Source: Okapia johnstoni | Lineage: Eukaryota > Chordata > Mammalia > Artiodactyla > Giraffidae | Direction of reading: 5' to 3' | Length of the DNA: 64,000 nucleotides | NCBI GenBank assembly: GCA_024291935.2 | Contig: CM044311.1 | Span: 20,855,001-20,919,000, forward strand | Part shown: positions 11,982-23,547 of the stretch, piece after piece | Layout: every line of letters begins with the position of its first letter | Position numbering within the stretch: the first letter of the stretch is position 1 | Program-made: the position numbers and the translations under genes | Notes under the pieces: generated by a model | Database searches by the model: none | What the model saw: only the letters and a program-made list of their open reading frames with translations | Told to the model about the DNA's origin: nothing

Positions 11982-12637
11982 TGTTTCATTAACTATGCTG
12001 AAGCCTTTTACTGTGGATCACAACAAACTGCAGAAAATTCTTAAAAGACATGGGAGTACTAGATTATTTTACCTGACTCTTTAGAAACATGTATGTGGGT
12101 CAAGAATAAACAGTTAGAACTGGACATGTAACAACTGACTGGTTCAGAATCAGGAAAGGAGTATGACAAATCTGTATATTGTCACCCTGTCTATTAAATT
12201 TATATGTAGAGTACACAAGAAATACTGGGATGTGTTGGACCATAAGAAAGTCCGAGTGCCAAAGAACTGATGCTTTCAAACTGTGGTGCTGGAGAAGACT
12301 CTTGAGAGCTCTGTGGACTGCAAGGATATCAAATCAGTCAATCTTAAATGTTATCAACCCTGAATATTCGTTGGAAGTACTGATGCTAAAGCTGAAGCTC
12401 CAATTATTTTGACACCTGATGCAAAGAGCTGATTCTCTGGAAGAGACACTGATGCTGAGAAAGATTAAAGGCAAAAGGAGAAGGGGGCAGCAGAGGATGA
12501 GATGATTACATGGCATCACCAACTCAATGGATATGAACTTGAGCAAACTCTGAGAGATGGTGCTGGAGGGAGGAGCCCGGCATGCTTCAGTCCATGGGGT
12601 TGCTAAGAGTCTTAACAACAGAATAACAACAGAAACG
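11982..12637 (+). mobile_element. BovB LINE with internal deletion, inserted in an ancient LTR
   Basis: Begins in RT motif A (antecedent of IDYAKAFD, read around 11985-12010). It jumps at about 12230 from the palm region to the GCES/ECQRTDAFKLWCW region, a loss of roughly 450 bp, and runs to an AACAACAG tail near 12632. The ancient LTR resumes directly after it. The short repeat TTATGT at 11954-11959 and 12638-12643 is a plausible TSD. Confidence 0.88.
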
Positions 12638-12925
12638 TTATGTAACTTGTGAAGATGAGGTCAACTATTAGGACCCAATATGACTTTTATCTCTATAAAA
12701 AGGGGAAAATTAGACACAGATCCACACACATAGGGATACTAAAGAAACAAGGGAGAAGATGGTCATCTATATGCTAAGAGAAATTCCTTTAGCAGATCTT
12801 TTGCTCGTGGTTTTCGGAAGGAAGTGACCCTTCAGACAGAACACCTTGAGCTGGATTCTAGCTTCCAAAACTATGCCATAATAAATGCTTTTACATCATT
12901 AGGTTGTGGTGCTTTTACATTGCAG
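12638..12925 (+). mobile_element. Ancient LTR-type repeat (MaLR/MLT-like), right part
   Basis: Continuation of the element at 11862-11959. It has the GAAGATGAGGTC block, a TCTATAAAAAGGG promoter-like box at about 12693-12706, the CTTCCAAAACTATGCCATAATAAATG segment with an AATAAA at about 12881-12886, and a GTTGTGGTGCTTTTACATTGCAG end. The order matches the 3' half of MaLR-type LTRs. Confidence 0.55.
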
Positions 12926-13608
12926 TCCTGATTTTATCCAACTTGTGTCGTGTTTATATCGAACCTGACCACTTCTTTTTTCTTGAATTCTCCCTTCATT
13001 TGTCTTCTATGAAGCTTTTCCTTTCTCTTCTTCCTTTTACAAATACCAAACCATTAGTGTTTATCAGGGAATTACACCATTCCTATGATTTTAAAAGCAT
13101 ATTTCAGGTAATGAAGTGTGAGTGCCAAACTATATATTTCCACCAATCTCTGTGCCCTGTTATAAAAGCAGTGGATATTCTCATTTAACAAATCTGTAGT
13201 TACTTCTGATTCCAAACTAAACCAATGCCTTTTCCTCTTGGACTCCTTATTCTTGGTTCCCTAAACTTCATGTATTGGCATCACCTCCAAACACTTGAGT
13301 GTATGTAACACACCTTAGGATCTTCTTTCCCCCCTTTTTAGGCCTAGTAACCCAATAAGTTTTTGATTCTGCTTCTTTCTTTCCATCCCTTCTCCTAATG
13401 TATATGGAAGGATGCCATCATCACTCACTCACATGATTTCTATACTTTCCCAAATGATCTAGCTATACTTTGATATAATCTTTTCTAATTCATCCTCCTC
13501 ATGCATGCAGAGCACTATATACACTCTTCTCAAAATTGTTAGCATGTTGCCAAATTTGTTTTGTTATTCTCTCTTCTTCCTAGATCTCTCCCTACCCTCC
13601 CTCTCCGT
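12926..13608. other. Unassigned pyrimidine-rich non-coding DNA
   Basis: No element or gene recognised. The 94-codon ORF ending at 13188 has no motif. Confidence 0.5.
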
Positions 13609-13884
13609 GCTGCTGCTGCTGCTAAGTCGCTTCAGTCATGTCCGACTCTGTGCGACCCCATAGACGGCAGCCCACCAGGCTCCCCCGTCCCTGGGATTCT
13701 CCAGGGAAGAACACTGGAGTGGGTTGCCATTTCCTTCTCCAATGCAGGAAAGTGAAAAGTGAAAGTGAAGTCGCTCAGTCGTGTCCGACTCTTAGCGACC
13801 CCGTGGACTGCAGCCTACCAGGCTCCTCCGTCCGTGGGATGTTCCAGGCAAAAGTACTGGAGTGGGGTGCCATTGCCCTCTCCT
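13609..13884 (-). mobile_element. Bov-A2 dimeric SINE, minus strand
   Basis: Two BovA monomers in tandem (about 13622-13755 and 13765-13884) joined by the GTGAAAAGTGAAAGTGAAG linker and preceded by a short (TGC)n, the antisense of the usual (CAG)n tail. Bov-A2 consists of two BovB-derived monomers and has no coding capacity. Confidence 0.95.
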
Positions 13885-14133
13885 TACCTCTCCATATATT
13901 TATATTATTTGTTATAACTTATTTTAGAGCAGACTGCATGCATCATGCACCATTATCCCTTAGTGCTTCACTGTATTTCCAAAGAAGAGTATTGTCTATA
14001 GTACAATTTTAAAATCCAGCAAATTTATGTTTGATTAATATTAGCATCCAGTCATCTGTAGCCATATTTTTAATACATTATTCATTCCAATCATGTTCTT
14101 TACAGTACTTGTTTTTTGCTTTACTGAATTTAT

Positions 14134-14341
14134 AGGCTTACCTGGTGACTCAGATGGTTAAGAATCCGCATACAACTCAGGATATCCAGGTTCAGTCCCT
14201 GGGCAGGAAGATCCCCTGGAGAAGGGACGGGCTACCCACTCCCATATTCTTGCCTGGAGAATCCCATGGAGCCTGGCAGGCTACTGTCCATGAGGTCGCA
14301 AAGAGTTGGACACGACTGAGCAACTAACACTTTCACTTCAC
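14134..14341 (+). mobile_element. Bov-tA SINE
   Basis: A tRNA(Glu)-derived head (GGCTTACCTGGTGACTCAGATGG, with the B-box-like GGTTCAGTCC at about 14191) is fused to a BovA body ending CACGACTGAGCAACTAACAC and a TTTCACTT tail. About 10 bp are lost in the body (missing after ATCCCATGGA). Non-coding RNA-type retroposon. Confidence 0.93.
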
Positions 14342-14377
14342 GTTCATTTCTTACTGCATTTAGCTGTAATTCATTTG

Positions 14378-14502
14378 GATTTAGTCACTAAGTTGTGTCC
14401 AACTCTTTGTGATCCCATGGACAGTAATCCTCCAGGCTCCTCTGTCCATAGAATTTTCCAGGCAAAAATACGGGAGTGGGTTGCCATTTCTTTCTCCAAA
14501 GT
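14378..14502 (-). mobile_element. BovA monomer (partial Bov-tA), minus strand
   Basis: About 125 bp of BovA body in antisense (AGTCACTAAGTTGTGTCC through GGGTTGCCATTTC). The tRNA part is absent. Confidence 0.88.
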
Positions 14503-14795
14503 ATCTTCTTAGTCTCTTGTAATCTGAAATGTTTTTTCAAACTTCCTTTGACATTCATACGATTGACATTTTGAAAACTACACACTAGTTGTTTTATTGC
14601 TTTTTCTTAAATTTGAATTTTCTGAGATATCTCATGATAAAATTCAGGTTAATTTTCCCTAAAATATTACTGAAATGAAAGTGGTTTCTTTTCAGAGTAA
14701 TACATCCAGAGATTATGATTCCATCAGTCATATTATTTGTCATATTAATTATGATCATGTAGTTAAAGGGTTGTTTGGTTCCTCAGATCTGTAGT

Positions 14796-14873
14796 TATTG
14801 GGTTGGCTAAAAAGTGTGTTTGGGTTTTTCATCTTTCAAACAAACCCAAACACACTCTTTGGCTAACCCAATA
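14796..14873. mobile_element. Palindromic mariner-type MITE with TA target duplication
   Basis: A 74 bp near-perfect palindrome (14798-14871) whose ends read TTGGGTTGGC/TAGCCAA-type and are flanked by TA on both sides (14796-14797 and 14872-14873). The termini match mariner inverted repeats as found in ruminant mariner elements. No transposase sequence is present, so it could only have moved in trans. Most of the length is terminal repeat folded on a loop of about 8 nt. Confidence 0.85.
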
Positions 14874-16464
14874 CTACTTTTTAAAAATCTTTATAAGTAG
14901 TAATTTTAGGGGATATTTTGGACAATAATATTCTGATACTAAATAAATTTTGATTTCTATATTGAACGTTCATTGATGATTTTTCCTGAATCATATTTTA
15001 CTCGCAAAGTTCTTCGTTCATTCTATTATCCCCTCATCAAAAGTGCAAGGGGCATTTATAAGACACAAAATGTTCTTGTAGTTCATGTGAAGTCTCTCAA
15101 TATACTAATTGGGAGAAATTCACTATTAAAACAACTCTACTATATTTATATTTCTTCATGTGCTGGTTATCTGTTTTATGATTTAAGATAATATAATCTT
15201 AATTGCAGAGTATCTTCCACCTTCTGCTAAATAGTCTTCCACATATAGCTTTTCTTCAAGGTCTGATGTATGTTCCTGGAATGCACATTTAATTTAATAA
15301 TATAGTATTAAAATATAATTAAAGCTATAAATATGCAGGAGCAAAATAGACTAATATTTCACTGGGCCAATAAAATGAACCATTGCATGACATGCTGTAT
15401 TATCTTGGCCAATACCTTGTCCCATTAACGATAATGGAGACTTATCTGCCAATTTGAACTTCAACAATAGTCAGTATTATCTGTTAGTTCTTTTTTCTCC
15501 CTATTATAGGTGGCTGGAATTTTTACTTGTTTATATTTTATGCTGAAACTGAATCTATTTTTAGCTAAATTTTTAATCTTTTATAAACATTCAAAAACTA
15601 TTTTTAAACATATATGTTGTTTTAATGTATAAGCATATTTATATTTAAATGTATAAGTAAATGTACAAGTACACTTAAATATATAAGTATATATATTTAT
15701 ATAAGTATAATATATATTATATAAGTATATATATATTTAAATGTTTAAGTATATTTAATGTATAAGTAAATTATATTTAAAGAAAACAGAGCATTTACTT
15801 ATTTAGTTGAGATTTCTGATTTTGACTACATAGAGAAAAAGAGAAACAATTTGTTTCTGGGCATAAAATATTGACAACTGTTTTCTTTGAAGGAAAACTG
15901 TCCACAAAAATCAAGACAGACAAGCTCATTGTTTCCAATTCTTATCAGATGTTCAGAGAGTTTGAGGTGCTGAAGGCACAGAGAGAAAAAGCCAATACAG
16001 AGTTTGAAAAGCAATTTGAACTTGTTCTGAAGCCATAGCTTGCAATTTGAAGTGTTTTAGTTGATAACTATTTTATATTCTGCCTTGCTCATATCTTGCT
16101 TTGTCAATACTGCTGAAATTTTTAAAGTTTTTAGAAAACACATTCCCTATATTTTACAAAAAGTATTTTGCAGTCAGCATTTAGTCAGAATTTACTACTC
16201 AAATCAAGTAATTCCCACTTAAAGGACACAAACGTAGGTGGGAAGATAACTATCTACTTCTTACTGAGGAAACCAAAGTTATGATGCACATTTTGTTGCT
16301 GCATAAGAACACTATGAACTGTTCTGACATCTAAATTTGAAGAATGGAAATGTGCTTGTAAACTTATGACATATACATTTACAAACAGAAAAAAAACCCA
16401 GTACATCTTGATGAAAAAGTTACTCAACATTTATTGATTTTATCAATATTATGTATGTTGAACA
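14874..16464. other. AT-rich non-coding DNA with a TATAAGTA-type low-complexity tract
   Basis: Imperfect repeats of TATAAGTATAT/TTTAAATGTATAAG fill about 15615-15780. I recognise no gene; the ORFs at 14973-15191 (plus) and 15826-16014 (minus) lack motifs. Confidence 0.55.
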
Positions 16465-16590
16465 TTGGAAAATGGTAACCTACACCAGCAGTCTTGCCTA
16501 GGAAATCCAATGGGACAGAGGAGCCTGGCAGTCTATAGCCCATGGGGTTGCATAGAATCAGACATGACTAAGCGACTGAGCACACACACA
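16465..16590 (+). mobile_element. Bov-tA SINE, 5'-truncated
   Basis: BovA body from GGAAAATGGTAACC to the GACATGACTAAGCGACTGAG end, followed by a short CA run. The tRNA-derived head is missing. Confidence 0.85.
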
Positions 16591-17113
16591 TACTGTTTTC
16601 ACAATATAAACAACATTTATTTCTCACATTTCAGGAAATTCTGACATCGTGGAGCCAGCAGATTAGGTGTCTGGTGAAGTAACTTTTCTGGGCTGTAGAG
16701 TGGTGAATTCTTTGTCTTCACATGGCAAAAAGAACAAGCTACCTATATGGGGCCTCGTTCCTAAGGATACTAATTCCTCATAACCTGAGCACTTCCAGAA
16801 TGTCTTACTTCCTAAGATCATCATCTTGGACATTAAATTTTCAGCATATAAAATTTGGGGATACATAAACATTCATACTTTAGAATTTATAATTCTTATT
16901 TGAAATTTCTTTTTACATTTTTGCTATTTTTCCCAATAGATTGTAAGTCTTTTTTATAAACTATTTGTTGTAATTTCTTCACATCAAAGAATAAATTATG
17001 TTATTTATGCCATAAATATTTTTTCCTAGTGTGGCTTGAGTTTCTGGATGTCTTTCTCAAAAGGACCAGATCTGATATATTTGCAAAATTGTACTTTGAG
17101 ACACCATCTTAAA
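16591..17113. other. Unassigned non-coding DNA
   Basis: No element, gene or RNA recognised. Confidence 0.5.
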
Positions 17114-17318
17114 TGGCTCAGATGGTAAAGAATCTGCCTTCAATGCAGATGACCCAGGTTTGATCCCTAGGTCAGGAAGATCCCCTGGAGAGGGAATGGA
17201 AACCCACTCCAGTATTCTTGCCTGGAGAATTCTATGGATGGAGAAGCCTGGCAGGTTACAGTCCATGGGGTCACAAAGAATTGGACAGGACTGAGCAACT
17301 AACACTTACTTTCACTTT
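17114..17318 (+). mobile_element. Bov-tA SINE
   Basis: Nearly complete. It starts within the tRNA-like head (GGCTCAGATGGTAAAG), keeps the GGTTTGATCC B-box-like sequence at about 17157, and ends CTGAGCAACTAACAC plus a CTTTCACTTT tail. Confidence 0.92.
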
Positions 17319-17570
17319 GAGACATATAATTCTTACAGATGCCTTACTTACTGAAAACAAACTCCAAGAATGCATATAATGTACAGCATGTTAGAACATG
17401 TTAAACTGGGAAATATTCCATTGGGGCAGCTTTTCACAAATTTCCTCTTTCCTCATTCCATAAGTTGATGTCTCAAAGTTAGGTGTATTAGGTCTTAATA
17501 AGTTCCTGCCTTATAATTTTCCTTTTCCTTTATTTTAATACCCTCTTTTTATAGATAAATTGTTAGGACT

Positions 17571-17850
17571 CTGTTGTTGTTCAGTAAGTAGCTCATTAAC
17601 GTCTGACTGTTTGTGACCCCATGGAATGCAGCACACCAGGTTTCCCGGTTGTTCACCATTTACTGGAGCTTGCTCAAACTCATGTCCATTGAGTCAGTGA
17701 TGCCATCCAACCATCTCATTCTCTGTCATCCCCTTCTCCTTTTTCCCTCAGTTTTTCCCAGCATCAGGGTCTTTTCCAATGAGTCAGCTCTTTACATCAG
17801 GTGAACAAAGCATTGGAGCTTCAGAATCAGTCCTTCCAATGAATATTCCG
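17571..17850 (-). mobile_element. BovB 3' end, older subfamily, minus strand
   Basis: GTTGTTGTTCAG-type tail at the left, then about 265 bp of RT C-terminal sequence in antisense, truncated at AATGAATATTCCGGG. It forms an inverted pair with the plus-strand BovB tail at 17934-18187. Confidence 0.88.
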
Positions 17851-17933
17851 GGTTCTATAATCTTATATTAAAAATTGGACAGCTTTTGACTTTCATTTCT
17901 GTTACTAGTTTTCTATTGATGTATAGAAAATTA
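17851..17933. repeat. Ancient mammalian interspersed repeat, left part
   Basis: The TTTCTATTGATGTATAGAAAATTACTACAA stretch resumes after a BovB piece as TTTGGTGGCTTAAAACAG at 18188. Together they read like a common, very old mammalian repeat whose class I cannot fix from memory. Confidence 0.45.
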
Positions 17934-18187
17934 CTACAATACTTTGGCAACCTGATGTGAATAGCTGACTCATTGGACAAGGCCCTGATGCTTGAAAAGC
18001 TTGAGGGCAAGAGGAGAATGGGATTACAGAGAATGAAATGGTTGAATGGCATCACCAATCCAATAGATGTGAGTTTGAGCAAACACTGGGAGACAGGGCA
18101 GGACAGGGAAGCCTGGCGTGCTGCAGTCCATGGGGTCACAAAGAGTCAGACAAAACTTAGCAACTGAACAAGAACAATGACAACAAA
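17934..18187 (+). mobile_element. BovB 3' end, plus strand, inserted in an ancient repeat
   Basis: About 250 bp from the LQYFG-encoding region to the ACTTAGCAACTGAACAAGAACAATGACAAC tail. An open stretch encodes a recognisable RT C-terminus ([22 protein letters not shown]). Only a very short or degraded TSD (ACAA) is visible. Confidence 0.9.
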
Positions 18188-18520
18188 TTTGGTGGCTTAA
18201 AACAGTACACATTTATCAACTCTGTAGACCAGGAATCTAAACACATGTTGCCTGAGTCCTCTTCTTAACATCTAACCAGGCTGGAATCAAGGTGTTTGCT
18301 AGGTCCACCTTCTTGTCTGAGGCTCCTCTTTCTGACTAGCTAATTATTGGCAAAAAACTGAGGTAGCTAGCTGCTAGAAGCCATAAGCAATTACCTACAG
18401 CAAGGCTCCCTCCAAAATATGACATCTTGCTTCTGTCAGAAGAAATTCTGCAGCTGCTTCCAATCTCTTCAACTTTTGTCATTTAAGTATTCACCTGTTT
18501 AAGTCGGTCTCACACAAAAT
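18188..18520. repeat. Ancient mammalian interspersed repeat, right part
   Basis: Continues the repeat at 17851-17933 (GGTGGCTTAAAACAGTACACATTTATC, then ACCAGGAATC and GGAATCAAGGTGTTTGC blocks). Strongly diverged; class unresolved (LTR-like or DNA transposon). Confidence 0.45.
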
Positions 18521-19551
18521 AATCTCTCTTTGATTAACTAAAAGTCAATTGCTCAGAGAACATATCTACATTTGCAAAAATCCTTTACCTTTGCCGTATA
18601 ACACAATAATAACCTGTTTAAAAAAAAAAAAAGTCCCACTCACTCAAGGTGAGGAATTATATGAAAGAATGCAAACCAGAGGGTGGATTCTAGAATCTTG
18701 GGACTGTCTTAGAATTCTGCCTACCTCAATTTAGAACATTACACAGAGCTTTAAAATTGGATTTTCTTTGCTAGGAGGGGAAGCTAGGTTTTTGGTTGGG
18801 GAAAATTTCTATCTTTCCACTTATTCTCCTCTGAGAATTTTTTCAGATTTATCCCAGGTACTACTTCACAAATTTTGAATCTTCTTCTTATATGTCTTGC
18901 CCTACCCATTCCATCAGCTTCAGCAGCCTCTTGAGCTCAGTGAGTTGCATGTCCCATTTGGGATTTATTTCTCTGCTTCCAGTTCCAAAGGGCTTCCAGG
19001 AAGAATACCAGGTTTATTGAGGAGCACCCTTGGAGTTCATCTCATGTCATTATTTTGCCAAAGGATACAGTCCAGCAAAGCTGTTCAATCACTAAAAATA
19101 GTTGCCTCATATGTTTTATCCAAATTTGCAGTTGACTTTTTCTCACCAAAATGAATTTTGTACAGATTTCTGTATCATGGCTAGACTAGGAATTACCTAT
19201 GGCAAATGTAGTCAGAGAAAAAGGCATTTTAATTGAAATATTTGATGAGTTCTCTGAAGTGATATAAATTGATACCATAATTGGAATGAAATATATTATT
19301 GATGACTGATTTTCCATGACTCTGAGGAGTCCTGAATCTTGTTTAGAGATTGGGAAAATTAATGGTATTTTAGAATCTCCCCAACAGGTGGACATCAAAT
19401 AGAATAATTTCCTCAAGTAAAGATTTAGGGGACCCTGTGCTTCCTGTGGTGTGAAAATAACAAGTGGATATATTTGGATGAGAATCAAGTCATGGTGGTG
19501 GTGGTTTAAGTTGTTAAGTCATTCCAGATTCCTCTGTTTACCCTTTGTGAT
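18521..19551. other. Unassigned non-coding DNA
   Basis: Includes an A-run at about 18619-18631. The ORFs at 18549-18734, 18897-19154 (plus) and 19186-19488 (minus) show no known motif. Confidence 0.5.
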
Positions 19552-19600
19552 TTCCCCATCAGACTAGGAATCGAACCCAGGTCTCCTGCATGTGTTCTAG
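19552..19600 (-). mobile_element. Possible tRNA-derived SINE head, minus strand
   Basis: GGAATCGAACCCAGGTCTCCTGCAT at about 19567-19591 is the antisense of the Bov-tA B-box region. The rest of the element is not convincing. Confidence 0.4.
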
Positions 19601-19894
19601 TATAAAAGTTTGCATCCAATGAATATTAATTTAAGAGGGTGTTCTAGTATAAAAGTTTATGAAGATTTTAGCGGGAAGAAGCTTTTTAGCAAAATTTGAC
19701 ATAAAAGAAGGACATAAAATGGAAGAAAGCACAATAACAGTTGAACTGGGGCCAGAGTGCTCAGAAACACCACAATCCTGATCCTAATAACTTCTGTCCC
19801 CTGTGATCTCAGAAAAGTTTGAAAAGCGGAAGAAGAGTAGATAAGACAGTGGCCCAAACTTAGAAAGCATGTTTTATAATCTTGATACAGCCCT

Positions 19895-19970
19895 CCTCAA
19901 CTGTGTGATCTTGGCAAACTGATTGACCTCTATGGCATTCTATTTCTTCATTAGTCAAATAAATTGGTAA
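19895..19970 (+). mobile_element. MIR SINE fragment
   Basis: The order AACTGTGTGATCTTGGCAAACTG then a TTTCTTCATTAGTCAAATAAA-like stretch follows the MIR core (tRNA-derived, pan-mammalian). Old and diverged. Confidence 0.55.
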
Positions 19971-21156
19971 AAAAAATATACATCAATAAAAGTTTCTGCA
20001 TTAATTCCTAGCTATGGCATTGATCAAGGGATGATCTACATGTAATTAGTTCCCCAAAATAGAAATATTTGACTTTGGTGATTAATGAATTTTTGTAATT
20101 GGAAATGATACAATACCTAAAGGAAATACAGCCACAGTTCATTGTCAAGACACTGTAGAAACAATAAGTAACACAATTCTCTCTATAGTGCAGAACAATT
20201 TAAATGTTCACATTGAACCCTATGACATTCTGTAATCATAAAAATAAATGATTGGATTCACACAGGTAAATGGTCAATAATTATAATATATAACAACTGA
20301 ATTATTTTCTGAAAAAATTCCCAGTCTAAATTCATAATGGCCTATTATAGGAAAAAACATTTCAATCTTCATATGATCTAGGATTTGACATTTAAACTCT
20401 AGGCCTCCTCTTTTTCTCAAGTTCATTATGCAGGATTAAAATAATATCAAAATAAGCTAAAATCTACCACTATTAATGGATCATGACTTTTTATAAGAAG
20501 CAATGGATATGACTTCAGTCTAATTATATGATTCAGGAATAACTAGGAGACTCTCTTTGAATAAAAATGTTCAAAATGCCTCCTAGAAGACTGAAGGTGA
20601 CTCTTTTTGATTTTGGAAATTTGAAGACTTTTACGTATTTGAAACTATGTATATATATATATATATATGGCTATAACTATCATCTACATATCTACTATCT
20701 ATCTATACATCTAACTAACAAGCAATCTTTCTAAATTACTTTCTCCAGGGAGAACTAACTATGTTTTTTAGTGTCATTCTTATTATCATGGTAATGATGG
20801 GTTGCTCTAGCTAGAAATATATCCAATTCTTAAGTGAATGGAATACACACTAAGTTTTAAGAGGAACATAAAATCTTGATCTTTTAGATGCTGTTGAAAA
20901 AAAGGCAGTTGGAGGGAAAGAGATGCACTAAAGTAGGAAAATATGGGACCCAGGAAATTGTCAACTGTCTGTCAGGGAAAAAAAACTAGGAGATTTAAGG
21001 ATGCCTCAGACAAATCTCAGGTGTCTTATCTAAGGCCTCCTCAGACTCAACTTGATATTTTCTATTAACTTTCAAAACGGTGAGGTTTTTTGCATTGTAA
21101 AAAAATGTTTCTTTATCTTTTTTATTTGATCCCCATAAAACTCATATTCCTAGCCT
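19971..21156. other. AT-rich non-coding DNA with a short TA microsatellite
   Basis: (TA)n at about 20649-20667 followed by a short ATCTA-type run to about 20715. Nothing else assigned. Confidence 0.55.
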
Positions 21157-21290
21157 TATGCATTCATTCAAACATACAGATATGTAGTGAGCACCATATA
21201 AACCACGCGCTATTTTAGGTGATGCTGGCAGAGCAATGATCAAAGCCTATAAAGTTTCCTGCTGTTGTGGAATTTATGCTCTGGCACATT
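21157..21290 (+). mobile_element. Ancient L2/MIR-type fragment (tentative)
   Basis: The order CATTCATTCAAACATA, GTAGTGAGCACCATATAAACCACGCG, GTGATGCTGGCAGAGCAATGATCAAAG and GGAATTTATGCTCTGG parallels a widespread old mammalian repeat (L2-like). Diverged; class uncertain. Confidence 0.45.
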
Positions 21291-22585
21291 CTTAGGTGTC
21301 ATTGTTTAAGTATGGCTGCTGAATGGGACCTTTCTCTTAGGTTGAGGAAAGCAAATATATCTCCTTTATCTTCTGTACTTCATGCCTACTACACTCCATT
21401 CAACTGTGATAGACTCAATTCTTCCATGACTAGTGAAAACTCTGCCTATTTTGGATTATATTTATCTTCATTGTTTGAGACATATAAACTGTTTCCATTG
21501 ACACTGAAAACCTATTTTGCAACATACTTCAGACTTGCAATGTATAACAGTTCTTGCTGTACAACATGGGGGCTATTCTAAGCTAAAGTTGTTTTGCGTT
21601 TGTTTTTCTTTTCCTTTTTTTCTTAACCATGGTGAAAGAAGTTTCTCCTTCTATTTTTGAATATGAAACAATACAACTGAACTGTGTCATGAAATATTTA
21701 AACAGGAATATATGACTTTTTCAAGACATGTGCCGAGAGGCTTCTGATACACATGGAGCTTCCAAATATACTACAAGTCACATCACTTAATAGGCCTTCA
21801 AAAATCACTTTTTTTTCCCCTTTCAAACATCATTTTAGTAAAAAAAATTGGTACTTAAATCCTAATTTAAACTGGATTAAATCATAAAATGTACTTGTTC
21901 AGAAAATTCCTATCTGAAGCCCTGAAATACTCAGAGGTAAAAAGAGTCTCTCCAGTATTTAAGCTACAGACCATGATGCAGCTACAGGATGTATAAATAT
22001 CCTGAAGTCACTCAGCTTTGTGGTGAGTTGGAAAGTTTTGGCAGCAAAGAAATACCTGTTTGCCAGCACTAAGGTCCTCTAGTGTATGCCCCCCTCCTGA
22101 TTTCTTGCCATGTAGCCAATTCCCAGTTGCTGGGTAATCATCAAGCACAATGCAAGATCAGAACAAGCATGTTCTTAGGTTGATATTTTTCCATTTTTCC
22201 ACCCAGAAGCTAAATAAACATTTATCAATTTTCTCACAGTGGGCTGACTTCCAATTTTGAAGAACTGATTATAGAGACTTCTTTGAACCCACTAGAAAGG
22301 GAACATGTAGGTCTAGGTTACACAGTGATTAGTACTTTATGGAAACCCTTCTGATATTTCTCCCAGAAAAAAAAATATATATATACTACTGATGAACCCC
22401 ACTGTGCCAGTTTGTGTGAACACACACTACTGTTCTATGGCATTCCAGCAGTCCCTGTGACCCTGAGTTTGATTTTAAGATGTCAATTAAAGCATCCTCC
22501 ATGTGTTCAAACTGATTCCTCAAAGCTTGTATTCATTCCTCTAAAAATAACCCTCCAATAAAAGCATATGAGTAAGAGTAATGAA
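21291..22585. other. Unassigned non-coding DNA
   Basis: No element or gene recognised. The 104-codon ORF at 21267-21581 has no recognisable domain, signal peptide or relatives known to me. Confidence 0.5.
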
Positions 22586-22792
22586 GGGACTTCCCTGGTG
22601 ACTCAGTGGTAAAGAATCCACCTGCCAGTGCAGGAGACATAGATTTGGTCTTAGGTTGGGAAGATCCCTTGAAAAAGGAAATGGCAACCCACTCCAGTAT
22701 TCTTGCCTGGGAAATCCCATGGACAGAACTGGTGGGCTACAGTCCATAAGGTTGTAAAAGAGTGGGATATGACTGAGTGACTAACCAACAAT
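22586..22792 (+). mobile_element. Bov-tA SINE with 9 bp TSD
   Basis: Full head-to-tail copy (GGGACTTCCCTGGTGACTCAG to GACTGAGTGACTAACC). Flanked by AGTAATGAA at 22577-22585 and 22793-22801, a clear target-site duplication that fixes both boundaries. Confidence 0.96.
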
Positions 22793-22801
22793 AGTAATGA
22801 A

Positions 22802-23540
22802 AGTTCTGCAGCATGTACACTCATTTATGAGCAGGTACAATATTTTAATATTTTTTCATGTACAAAGAATTTAAGTAGTTCCAATGCATAAAATATTTTA
22901 CTTGTCTCCACATAGGCCCTTAGATATTCTTATCACTGTATTTAAGTTATGAATATTGTTAGTATATATTTGCTTCTTCTGATAAATCCATCAGGCTTTC
23001 AAAGGCAGAAAATATATCTTGGACATCTCTAACCCAAGAAAGCAACACCAATATATAGCTTATGGAAAATATTAATTAGTGTCTTTAAAAATCAGGAAAA
23101 ATTGGTTACCAGGTTTATTTTGCATTTAGGATGATCTATATCCATTCTTATTAAGTTACGTGCTTATAGTAATTTTTGTGTTTTACTATTAATGTATTAC
23201 TTATACCTATTTACTTTACCATGATTATATATTTTAAAACACAGAGTGAGCTCTATTTTTTTCTTGATATAATTGCTGAGTCACAAAACCATTCACAAAA
23301 ATATACATTAAATATATAGATAGTATTTTACATTCCTAAGATGAGCTGGGGCCTTTGTTCAAATGGTATTCTCCCTAAAAATTAACTGTGGTTGTTGTAT
23401 AAAAGTCAACTGAACACAATAATATGTGAGATGCAATTAAATAGTAATGTGTTCATTTGCATTTCGGAAGATCTGTTCTAATAGCTACTGAGTTAACTGG
23501 TCATTTTTCAGTATCCATTATCATTTCATATCTATCATTT
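22802..23540. other. AT-rich non-coding DNA
   Basis: Nothing assigned. Confidence 0.5.
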
Positions 23541-23547
23541 CAACTCT

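Noticed and set aside
13609..13884. Regularly spaced repeats that might suggest a CRISPR-like array
   Set aside because: They are the two monomers of a Bov-A2 SINE. The host is a mammal and no array exists anywhere in the window.
14134..14341. tRNA gene
   Set aside because: The tRNA-like head has A/B-box resemblance but belongs to a Bov-tA SINE. No intact cloverleaf was found here or in other SINEs.
21267..21581. 104-codon ORF rich in Leu, Ser and Tyr
   Set aside because: No motif; its start overlaps an ancient L2/MIR-like fragment. Treated as chance.
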